Shown here piece by piece: positions 33,937-44,152 of a stretch of DNA of 64,000 nt (the stretch's first letter is position 1; each line of letters begins with the position of its first letter). The DNA comes from Phialocephala subalpina (taxonomy: Eukaryota; Ascomycota; Leotiomycetes; Helotiales; Mollisiaceae), in the NCBI GenBank assembly GCA_900073065.1, contig FJOG01000032.1, forward strand, positions 169,160 to 233,159, written 5' to 3'. The translations under genes were made by a program, and so were the position numbers. The notes under the pieces were generated by a model. The model saw only the letters and a program-made list of their open reading frames with translations. It was not told where the DNA came from and did no database searches.

Positions 33937-35760
33937 GAAAAATTAACCTCCCATACAAAATGATTGATGCTCAATATCAGAAACGCGTGCTGGCTGGAGA
34001 AGAAGTGTATATAACCGAGGGGAGAAGGGGTACGCATTGTGATCTAAAGGCGACGGAAAGGGCCAAGACACGGAAACTTAATCCCGGGGGTTCACTATGC
34101 TTGATTGGGGAGAGAGATGTAGGTAATCAGGCATGGGGTACAATTGAAAATGTGTGTGCGAGTATGGGAGTCCAAGGTAAGACTGAGTCTGAATCCAGAG
34201 CCGAGAGACATTAAGATCAATGGTTCGACGCCTAATCCCCTGATCCTCCAACTCCCCAAAAACGGAAAAACTGCCATCCGCAACCACTTGGTGTTGGATG
34301 TTGAAAAAAGTCTTATTTTTTCAAGGGGTGGAAATTGTTTGTGGCCAGGACGGGTCTTGTCAGATCTCAGAATGCAGGAACCGAGAAGAAAAGAGGAAAA
34401 CTACACGACGCCACGATGCAGGTACTGATGTTGTCTTAGATGGAAAGTCTTGAGTCAGAAACAGTACTCCGTTTTGGGAATGAGTTTTGCTCTTTACTGA
34501 TATTTTCGATACAGAATGGGCTAAGTGCGATATCGTTTGACGGGAAAGAAAAGAATACAATTCGAGTGAATCGAACATGATGGATAAGCTCTGAAGGATT
34601 GAGAACCAAATGTCGTGTTGTCGAGGACGGCTGAGGGTCTTTGGAAAGGTAAAGGAAGGGAGGAAAAGAAAGGTGTCGTTGGAACAAGATTAAGATTGCC
34701 GTCGGAGCGTTGACACGTGATTTCCACCCCTGCCTCCGAGCGCCAAGACAAGCGGATGGGGGAAATGATGGCAACTTTGGAGGCTTCACAAAAACGCTCA
34801 CGGCACGAGGCTTCATAGGGCTTGTTAGACGTCATTTTGTGATCAATTATCGTATCTTTGCTGCCGTTGAAATCTAACCTTCCCCTATCTTTTACCGCCT
34901 TCCAAGCAAGAAGCAACCCTCCTACCTCAGTTCTCTTGGAGTTTTCAACACTTCCTTACATATAACATTTCATTGACGCCAGACATCTTCAGCTTCATTA
35001 TATGGGGCTTTAGATAGATGGGAGATGGACTGATTCGCATGATTCCAGGAGATCGGTGTTGGTGATGTCTCTATAGAGGTTTCAAGTCGGGGTCCGGCGA
35101 CCCTCATTTTTCGTCTGAAGATTGCTTTTGTAATTCCGAACAATTTAATTGGTAAAGATGGACTGAGAGAATAGTATGAATGAAAGCTTTCGTGAGAATG
35201 GACTCTAGCATCTGCGATCGCAAGCAATGAAGAAAGTAAAACCTATCCAAACTGCTAGGTCGTATGAGAATTTCAATCGATGTGCCTTACAGATGATCGC
35301 CTACGCAAGGAGGTATCTACAGAGGAATTCATGAGATATATGACGTTGGTGTAATTCGATAGAATGACGAAGGAAGGTAGAGAAAATGTGAGTAGAAAAA
35401 TCCGCAAGAATCTTGCCTGGAATGAATTCATCAACACCTACAAACCTGCCAAGCACCTTGGTGATTCAGTGTGCAAGAAGATCTTTGCGTCTTTACACTA
35501 TGGGGACGAAAGCTGAATAGAGAGACCCCACCGCCACATGATTTGCAAGTGAGACAAATCTGTATTGCATTGGGTATTCTTCGCATAGAACTCAGCGCAG
35601 TGCTATGCACAGCCACAATCTGTAGCTCAGGTCAGCTCTTGCTGCTGAGACAGTCAGGGCCGGTCTTCCTCTGCCGGGCTAAGCATCGCCGACTCATGCT
35701 AATTTGCACTCGAATCAGGCTCCATCCTCCAATATTTTTCTCTTTAATTTGTAGATAAGG
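33937..35760. other. Long 5' region of the giant wall-protein gene
   Basis: 1.8 kb without a supportable gene, between the start of the wall-protein gene and the 3' end of the Hsm3-like gene. It should hold the promoter and leader of the former. No repeat of note. Confidence 0.45.
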
Positions 35761-37020
35761 TCAAGGGTATTCGTTCAACTTGACTAAGAGATCCTGCAAT
35801 TCTGGAGATGTTTCGTCCGACGTAGCCAGAGACTCAAGACTCTTATAGATCGTCGGATCCGAGCCTACCACCTTCTTCATCAACGCGGCCAGGTAGTCCA
35901 TGGTAGGTTTTGTGAGCTCTGTCCTGCTCATGAAGTTGAGGAATTCGGCGAAGAAGTCAATCAAGGTGATGTGCATCAATAGATCCTCTTCCTTATTGAC
36001 CATTTCCACAGCCGCAAAGTACAGCAGTCCTTGCTCTGCTATGCCGTACTGCGCCTCGACATCTGGGAAGTGAGAGCGAGTGAGCGTTTGGAAATCCAGA
36101 ACTGCTAACCGTGGGAGGACTCGTAGTAATCTTGCTTGTGCCAACGACTTTTGCCTTTCATCCAACTGCTCTTCTCCGGTTCCCATTGTAGTGAAGCTGC
36201 AGAGCGAGAATATCAAATCGTAGATCTCGCGGTCTTGGAATATTCGACGCCATAAGAGGCCTTGACCTGGGGGCATGCCATTCGCGAGCTGCAGACCATG
36301 CATCTTCGTATCGAGATCCGCAGAGGTTCTGCGGTCACAGTCCACCTCCAGCAGGTCGCTTAGAGTGTGTGTAGCCTTCTCTCCAACTCCAACGTGAGGT
36401 GTGCTCAACCACGTTCTCAGAAATGCCTCCACAACTCCTTTCATGATTGATAGTATTGCAGTATCGCCTGGACTTCTGGTTGCCTTCTCAATGACGGCGA
36501 TTGCGAGAATGGCAGCGGCAGGGGCAGGAGAACTGAGGGCTTGTATGAGAGCATCTTCGGAGGCAAGGGTAAGGGCTTGTGTGAACTTGATAGGGCGTAG
36601 GAGCTTTGTTGAAAGGCTTGCGAGTATTGTAGGATCTTGGGTGTAGGTGAGGAGTATTTGGGTGAGCTTCGGGAGCAGTCTCGGGATCAATGGCGGTATG
36701 TTTGCGTCTGGAGATTGTTAGCACCGTGATCTTGCCGAACAGTAGAGGTCCAACTGAGAAGCAGAAATGCTCAAGGTCACCGTCGACCACATTGTTCCGA
36801 TTTGAGAAGGCGCACCGCGTCATAAGTCACCTTCCGGAAGGTACTATCCATTACCGCACGGGATACTGGAGACAAGATAAAAACGCGTGAACAACATACC
36901 AGTAAGCTGCAACTCGACCTCATCAAACAACTTCGCATTCAGAGGCGTTTCCGGAGCTTCAACGAGCACTTCGAGGTGTTTCTCGAGTTCTTCGAGACCA
37001 GTGACGGGAATCTCCTCCAT
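35761..37020 (-). CDS. Hsm3/PSMD5-like proteasome assembly chaperone (candidate)
   Basis: Two exons, 36900-37020 and 35761-36707, with a 192-bp intron (GTATGT donor; CTAACAATCTCCAG branch and acceptor), join in frame for 355 residues. The protein is all-helical in look (LLRPIKFTQALTLASEDALI, SPAPAAAILAIAVIEKA, LLYFAAVEMVNKEEDLLMHI) with HEAT-like repeats and no signal peptide. This layout and the 'LRPI.FtqaL.LAsEdaLi.AL.SPaPaa' segment fit fungal proteins annotated as Hsm3-domain, cytosolic chaperones that bind the Rpt base of the 26S proteasome. The family assignment rests on recalled similarity and is not certain. The start codon faces the next gene across about 108 bp, so the two likely share a promoter. 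Confidence 0.6.
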
Positions 37021-37128
37021 CTTCGCAGTCTTTGCTCTCAGCAGCAGTGTATCTTCTCTGTACTCGATCTCCGCATTCCCCCAGGCTCGATCTACCCCAG
37101 TTCGTACCGTCTGCTCTTTGTGTCGAAG

Positions 37129-37664
37129 CTATGTCGTGGTACCACAAGGGACAGCAGGTTGCGCCCGATTATAGCTGGGATCCCGAACAGTTCACCAAGA
37201 AAGAGTTGCACTGGAAAGCCAACCGCGATGGAGAGTGGATTGAATACAATGAGGAGAGCAACTTCGACCACCTATTCCACAACAATTATGTTGAAGGCCG
37301 ACCCATGAAGAAGGGCGTCCCAGTCGAGGAATGGATTCCGAACATGGTGCCCGCGTCGGTCAGGGTCGCTAAAGAAGCTGGGGTACAGTATTACGGTGAC
37401 CATGAGGACGAGGCTAAGACGCAACCCCGCAATACGGAGGGCGACGAGCTCAAGGCTGCTAATAATTTTTCGACCGAGCCAGACGAAGCTATTACAGTCA
37501 CCGAGAACGAGGGCGGAGAAAACCACCAAGGCCAGGAGAATTCGACGCAACAAGAGCTTCCAACCCGTAGCCAGAGTATTCGCATTCTTCGACCACTTCA
37601 TCTTCCCAGCGTCTTTGGACATAGAGTTGCGCCGCTCTCTTCGACCATCACAGTAGGGCAAGAT
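37129..37664 (+). CDS. Unknown ORF in frame with RPC31 (N-terminal extension or separate gene)
   Basis: From ATG 37129 (MSWYHKGQQVAPDYSWDPEQ) an open frame of about 178 codons leads without a stop straight into the RPC31 start at 37665. The first 100 residues look like real protein (FTKKELHWKANRDGEWIEYN, NFDHLFHNNYVEGRPMKKGV), the next 40 are acidic and low-complexity, and the last 35 before RPC31 look like untranslated leader. No domain is recognisable. It could be a separate short gene whose last exon I cannot place, or a genuine fusion. The frame is also open further upstream to 37032, but that part overlaps the divergent promoter. Confidence 0.5.
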
Positions 37665-38547
37665 ATGGCAGGCCGTGGCAGAGGAGGAGGTCCTGGCAGT
37701 GGCCAGCTCAAGGGCGCGACCTGGGAGTACGATGCCTCGATCAAGCTCGAGTCAAAGCCTTCCGATCTATTCCCTGTATGTATTTCCATTATTCTACACT
37801 GTCCATTTACTGACAGATCTAGCCCCATCCCAACCTGAAGAGACCAGCTCCCCTTACCAAGAAAGAAAGACGAGAGATCAATAACTACAAGAATCTGATC
37901 GACCAAGTACACCGCGGACCCCTCTACACTCAACCTACGAAGCGCGACCCCAATGCCCCAGCAAAGACATTCGGAGAAGATCAATTCAATCGTCAATATG
38001 GTACCAATCGCAAGGCAGATATGGATCCATTCAATGGTGTCGAGACATACTCTATGCGCTATGCTCCCAAGCAGAGAGACCTCCCAAAGCTATCTGATCA
38101 ACCATTCGGTCAGTATCTTCCACCGAATCTGCGTATATATTACTAACAAGTTACAGACAAGTCACTCTTCCCCGAAGAGCTCTGGTCTACCCTCGAAGGC
38201 ACCGAAGGACAAGAGGTCAGAAACCACATCAACCGAGCCATGCAACGAAAGGCTGCTCTTCTCAACGGAAAGGACAAGGACACATCGCTGAAGACTCGAT
38301 CGGTTTTGGAGAAGATCCACAATGCCATTGGAGACGATGATAATGAGGAACTTGATGAGGAGAACAAGGATGAAGGTAAGAACCCCCACAGAGTACCCAT
38401 AGGGACAGTATGCTGACCAGTATCACAGAGGAGAGAGATGATGAGTACGACGATGATGAGATCGGAGACGACTACAACGGAGAGCAATACTTCGATAACG
38501 GCGAGGACGAGATGGAGGATGGTGATGATGGTGGAGAGGAGTACTAG
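37665..38547 (+). CDS. RPC31: RNA polymerase III subunit C31 (Rpc31/Rpc7)
   Basis: Four exons, 37665-37775, 37823-38108, 38157-38375 and 38429-38547, give 244 residues in frame. The N terminus MAGRGRGGGPGSGQLKG then TWEYDASIKLESKPSDLFP and the PLTKKERREINNYKNLIDQV, RGPLYT, YAPKQRDLPKLSDQPF and FPEELWSTLEG blocks are characteristic of this subunit, and the long Asp/Glu tail (DDEYDDDEIGDDY) is typical. In yeast, C31 with C34 and C82 forms the trimer needed for initiation at tRNA and 5S genes. The start is chosen at 37665 because family members begin at this Met, although the frame stays open upstream. Confidence 0.92.
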
Positions 38548-41275
38548 AGGCTTTGCACAGTGCTTGTCTTTACGTTTACGGTTTTGTGTGCGATTTAGCG
38601 AGGCGTTGGTGGATGATACCATTTATTGTGTGAGGTACACATACATTGCGAGAGAGTTGGTGGCATTTGTTGATATTCAAGGGCTGGCGGGTCTTTAGAC
38701 TTAGATGGCCATGTTGTGTGTATTGATGGTTCTTGTCTAATGTTCACGGCTACTTGTATTGTATGAGGTAGATGTCTATAAAACTGTCGAGTACTGTAAA
38801 CCATTCCAAACAATGCTGAAGGTTTGTGATGTTTGTGCGATACCAGAATTTTCCCATCTAAAGACAAAGCCGGGACAGTAATACTACGGTGAGATCAGCG
38901 CAACAACACGATTATTACCTACCCTTCTTGTATCGTCTCAATTACAAACACAAACGAGTAATTGCCTCTTCTTGACAACGAAACCCCTAATCTGCTGGTA
39001 GATTCCTCCTCGCCACCCTCAAGCTTTCCAGTCTCCCAAATCACCAGATAATCCATGATGCTCATCGAGTAACTATTCTAGCCGCCAGAGTCTGCCCTGG
39101 GTTTGAAGAAAGCATAACACTCCTTGAACTATTCCCTTGGTTGGCGTCCGGTTAAGACGGAGAAGAGGTCGTATATATAGAAGTCGGGTCGTTGACTTGG
39201 CCCTTCTCGTTCGGAAGTGTCGTGTGAGGACCTCATGCGTCAAGACGATGACTCCTTTCCTCTCATGGACGATATAACCCCCTCCCAGACACAACTTTGG
39301 CGGACTATAGACGTCGGAGAAGACTTGGCTTGACCCCAAGGCAAGACCTTCGCCTGACGCTCAAAGGATGGCAGAGCTCTGTCTCTCCTTTGAGATATAT
39401 GACCGCAATCAGTTGAGACATGTCAGAACCATAATAGACGCGATGAAAAATGAAGAGTTGATAGCAAAGAGGTAGTTGACAATGAAAATGCTCGGGATAC
39501 AATGCTATTACGGAAGCTTGGAGGACCTTCTTACACTTCATCTTCGTTTCCGTCACCGTCCTGATTTAAGGTGCCTTATCGAACGAGATCATGAGACGGC
39601 CGGTGGGGTCTTAAAGGAGGATACGGTAGTGCCGAAACGCAAGGAAGCAGGGTGGAAGGTAGGGGGTTGGGTTTTTAAGAAGTCCGGTCAAGAGTTCAGA
39701 CGTTCGTAGCAGCAAGTGTCGTGAGAGAATTTTAGGCGTCATGCAGCTGTCAGGTTAAGAAAGTTTATTTGAGAGACGGATAAGAAGTCATTTCACAATG
39801 TGATTCCAAGCGTCAAGTTTGGTTTTGAATAACTTGCAATTGCGAGCCGGGTTTCTCTTAGCGATATAAACCTCTTTTAGTTCTCTGTTGGACGACAGAA
39901 CTCTCGATTACTGGGCCGACGAAATCGGCATGCATTAGTAACATCGACATACGTAGACCTTGGCTTGCCCTTATACTGCACCGCTGAAACGAAGAGTTTG
40001 AAGGAGAAAAAGACGACGGAAGCCCGGCAGAAGATGAAAGTTTTGAAACCCACAAATGCAACAATAATTGACAACGAAAAGAAGTCAATAGCAAAAGCAA
40101 ATAGTAACTAAGATGATCTATGGAATTGTCGCGACTACATGGTAGTGATAGTACCTTCTTTCGCCCCTGTAGCTTATTCGGTGACCGCCTTCAAGGTCGC
40201 AAGGGCACGAGAGATGCATCGTACTTTGCGAGACAGCGAGACCAGTTATCGTATGGTAGAGGAAAAAGAGAAAGGAGAAGTCGACGTCTTTATACAAGTC
40301 GGGTTACAGATCCAAACGTTTTCGTTTTGGAGAATAGTGAGGATCTCGGGCATCAGGCGGCCAAATGTAGCAGGTGAATCCAATAGATGGCGTGTTATAG
40401 CCTGACGTAAGTGTTAGAAGAGGCGACGCAAGTCGTAAGATAACTTTGAGCATTAGACTGAGCGACTCACCTCCCCCTCACTCTCACAAAAGGAGGTCCC
40501 TGCCAGCAATATAAACTCGCCTCTACCGTTACAAAAGACAACTAAGACCTGGGCAGATGACGGCAACATGAACGTTGTCGAACATGAGTTTTATTGGTGC
40601 ATAGCCCCGGCACTAGCACCTTTGAAGGAGAGGAGAAGGGAGGAGCAAGAGCCCACGGCAGGAGGTTGAATTGTGCACTTGGAAATGAAAAAAGAAAGTT
40701 GATAAGGAAAGAAAGATTGATAGCAAAAGGAGATGTTGAGAGCCAACTCAGTCAAGACGGAAGGCAGGCTCATGTAGTGTCGTCTAGAAGTGTTGGACCA
40801 AGGTTGAGTATTAGACAAAGTAAAACAACCCTCAATGGATGTTGGGGTTTGGGCTGATTGCAGAAAGAAGTGCTTCTCATTGCTGCATGTTGAAATTTGA
40901 CTGGAAGTAGGCAGTAAAATTGCCTTCCCTCGATTTCGGGAATTGGTTTGTTCACAACTAGGCAAGCTTTCTTCCTCTGCATATCCAGAATCGAATTGGA
41001 TACTCCTCGTCCTACAATGTTGGGACTTGCGTTGATTCCAGTGGGTAGGATATCTCTTTCCCGATTGTTGAAAGCTGGACAAACTTTCTGTTGTCTCTGA
41101 ATGTTGAAAACTTTGATTTCGCTAGGTCGCTTTTCGAACGTTGTACCCAAACTCCGACATGCTCCTGCTCTAGGGTCATCCATTAACCACCGTTATGACA
41201 AGCCAAGTATCCAAACTTTGGCCATATATACAATCGCCTCTTTTATAAGTACGTCAACCTCGTCTCAGATGGCCT
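38548..41275. other. Gene-free stretch of 2.7 kb
   Basis: I find no exon with supporting splice signals. Two segments look distantly related (about 39100-39260 and 40220-40370 share AAGTCGGGT, TATATA/TTATAC and GAAGTC-type words), and short variants of TTGATAGCAAA recur at 39468, 40085 and 40712. This may be old, diverged duplication. The right part is the 3' flank of the CAB2 gene. Confidence 0.4.
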
Positions 41276-42637
41276 CTATGCCGCCTGTCTAGCCTTCGAC
41301 TTCTTAATATGTGTCGTGTGCATCTCCTCCACAGCAGGAATAATCAAACTCTCAATCTCCATCTCCGGCTCCCCCTCTGGCAAATCCTTCGGATCCAAAG
41401 GCGTCTCCCCAATCTCCCCACCACTCGCCGCAACACCAACCATATTCTCGACCCCAGAAATCGTCTTCTTCCTCCTACTCCTCGGTACCCTGATCCACTG
41501 ATCTTTCTGTCCCGGCGCTACGAACACCACTTCCCATTTTCTCGTTGATAATAAGTTGCCGATGACGAGATGATGTTGGTATCTGTCGAGAGAATATTGT
41601 GCTTTGTGGACAAGGATCCCGGGGTCGGTCTCTAGTTTGAAGGAGACGATCATTCCTTCTGGTGCCCAGCCATCGACGAGGTTTTTCAGGAATTTAGGGA
41701 CGGGGTCGAGATCCACTATTAGGCGCTTACTGCGGGGTACAGCGGGGGAGGAATCGAAGTTATCGAATACTTCTTCCTCGCTGTCTTGTTCCGGTTCTGG
41801 CTCTGGTTGTATATCCGCCGCGTTTGTAGATTGGATCTTATGCTCTTGCATCCGTTCTGGAGGGACGAAGAAGTCGGATACTGCTGCGGCGAGGTAGAGG
41901 AGGCCATTAGGTCCTAATGGGCGCATAAGCTGTGCGATTGAGCGGAGGACGAAGAGGTAGTCGGTTATGGTCGTGAATGGGAGAGTGAGGAGTAGGTTCT
42001 TGTTTTTGGCGTCGTTGTATTTTCGGAGGACTGTGAGCATCTTCTCGCGGTATTCTTCGTTCGCTACCACGCTGCCATCTGGTCCTTCGTGTAGGAAATC
42101 GAGGAAACAATCTGTCGCATGACTGTAATGTCGTGAATATGGCAGCAGACTGAATTGTCTATGTAGAAAAATGACTGCGTATCCGGTCTCGAGGAAGTAC
42201 TCCGCGGACGTCGCTCCTCTGGTTCCAGCACTAAAGTTGTCGATAAATCGTACGGTTTGTCGTTCGAGAGGAACAGTTGTGCCACCGGATGTCACCAATA
42301 CCACACGTTTGCCAGCAGCTGCATGGGAATTGATAAATTGTCTTGCTAACTCGGTATGTTTGTCGAGGGCTGCCGGGGCTGGGTTCTCTGAGAAATAATC
42401 TCGTTCGGCAATATCCGCGGTGTTCTGTCGCACTAGATCTGGTCTAGAGCTCGAGGTGGACATTGTACTTTGTGAGGAATCGGAGAATATTGAGGATGCA
42501 GGTGAGGATGGTCGTGAATTGGGTAGGTTGAAGGAGAGGGAGAAGCTCGAGCTTGAAGGTGGGGTCAAGCTTTTTAATGAGGGGGAAGAATTGGATCGAC
42601 GACCGCGTTCGCTCTGCGAGTCCATTGTGTCAGTCAT
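41276..42637 (-). CDS. CAB2: Phosphopantothenate-cysteine ligase (CoA biosynthesis)
   Basis: A single 453-codon exon. It joins 4'-phosphopantothenate to cysteine, using a nucleotide triphosphate, in the second step of coenzyme A synthesis in the cytosol. The signature GKRVVLVTSGGTTVPLERQT then VRFIDNFSAGTRGATSAEYF is diagnostic of eukaryotic PPCS. Further matches are GYAVIFLHRQFSLLPYSRHY, LLYLAAAVSDFFVP, PKFLKNLVDGWAPEGMIVSF and LETDPGILVHKA. The N-terminal 75 residues are Ser-rich and probably disordered, an extension over yeast Cab2. An acidic insert (PEPEPEQDSEEEVFDNF) sits inside the domain. The start at 42637 gives the longest sensible N terminus; a later Met is possible. Confidence 0.95.
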   Translation of the reverse strand: MTDTMDSQSERGRRSNSSPSLKSLTPPSSSSFSLSFNLPNSRPSSPASSIFSDSSQSTMSTSSSRPDLVRQNTADIAERDYFSENPAPAALDKHTELARQFINSHAAAGKRVVLVTSGGTTVPLERQTVRFIDNFSAGTRGATSAEYFLETGYAVIFLHRQFSLLPYSRHYSHATDCFLDFLHEGPDGSVVANEEYREKMLTVLRKYNDAKNKNLLLTLPFTTITDYLFVLRSIAQLMRPLGPNGLLYLAAAVSDFFVPPERMQEHKIQSTNAADIQPEPEPEQDSEEEVFDNFDSSPAVPRSKRLIVDLDPVPKFLKNLVDGWAPEGMIVSFKLETDPGILVHKAQYSLDRYQHHLVIGNLLSTRKWEVVFVAPGQKDQWIRVPRSRRKKTISGVENMVGVAASGGEIGETPLDPKDLPEGEPEMEIESLIIPAVEEMHTTHIKKSKARQAA

Positions 42638-44152
42638 CTTGAATGCAGCAGTGTAAAACCAGATTGCAGAATGGAGGGGATATACTTTTTAAATCTCGTA
42701 AAGGCAGCTCGGCGGGTTTAAGATCGCCTCGGTCAACAGGATGCTGCCAGAAACCTCGGACCGGCGGTAAGCTGATGGCAGGAATGCGGATCTTGGGGCC
42801 GAATATCAAATGGATGTTCGCATCATGATGGTGGTCAGCAGCGCATTGAGCTAGATCAAGGTCGGTTTTTGTCGTGGTCGTGGTCGTGGTCGCCAACGCC
42901 GTCGTCGCTCCGTACTTGAAGTGAAGTGGGATGTTGCTTCATTGCGGTTCCAGGGACTAGACCGCACGGTGAAAACAGGGGCCTAGCGTGAAATCTAAGC
43001 GAGCTCTACTTTCTTCATTTCTCGTGACGTCGGAGGTCCCTTTTCCTCTCTTCATCTCTTTATCTCTTCATCTCTCTTCATCGTCCTTCTCCTGTCGCAA
43101 AAGCATGTATAGTGTATTTGCTCACGATGCCTGACTTGCGCAGTTCGAACGAGAAGTCGCCACAAAGAATATTATGCTTTTCATGGCCCTGGCCTGATCG
43201 CGAGACGATCAGGCCCCCAAGACCAATCGAAGCCCAGCAATTGGCTACACGCTCACCGGTAATGCCTCCGCTGTGTCAATCCTGGTGGAGACCACGCTCT
43301 GGTACCGTACCGTAACCCAAGAAAGCCGTCCTGAGTCTCAAGAAAAATCAACGTCATAACAACAATCCTCCGCTTGCATCGACCAGCTTGCTGCCTTCAG
43401 GTACGAGGACGTAGCGACAGAGACTGCTTCGATATGGCACATCACCAGAGTCGCCTCGATCCTCCTGAACAATGGATACATTCTCGAGTCTGCCTTTCAC
43501 CGATAGAGCAGAAACCGTTTGCTGCAGCGCCGAAGCCTTTATTTAGTATTCGCCATCTCCCCAGGAACTTGGGATGGTGGCTTCCAGGGGTCCCTAGGAG
43601 GTCCCTCCGGCGTGGGCTACTGCATCGACGGATCCTTTGGTCCTGTTCTACGGCTGCTCTACTCGTCCTTACATCGTCGGATCTTACATCCGTCCAGTGA
43701 CGACAATCATCTTTCCACCGTTGTGCTCCATCATATGCTGCAATACTGTTGGCGGGGAGCTTCCTTTCGGTTGATGTTTCATGCTTTTTTTTCGCGTTGG
43801 TCTCGTCTGTTCGCATTGTGGAGTGATTTGAAGTTACGCCGCCGTGGTCTAGGCTCGCTGTATCTCGAGGTTAGCAAAGATCTTGCATTGCATCGGGTTC
43901 CTACCTAACCACTTCTGTTTCCATCTGATTGCGTACCCAGAGGACTGCTACACAAGATAACTGGAGAGTACTGGAATCTGTTCGCTGTCAAACACAGCAC
44001 GTTTATTAGACCGCTTCATCTCTCCGTCTCCTTCTAGAACGATATTTCTGCATTATTACGTCGATATAGTTCTCCAGCACACTGGGATCGCATTCATCCG
44101 CAGTCTCATTCACTTGATTGGTCGCGACTAAGACAAATCTAGAGAATCTGAG
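42638..44152. promoter_or_regulatory. Divergent intergenic region between CAB2 and the Zn2Cys6 gene
   Basis: 1.5 kb between two diverging starts. It should hold both promoters. A short GTCGTG repeat occurs at about 42872-42890. No individual binding site can be named from sequence alone. Confidence 0.4.
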
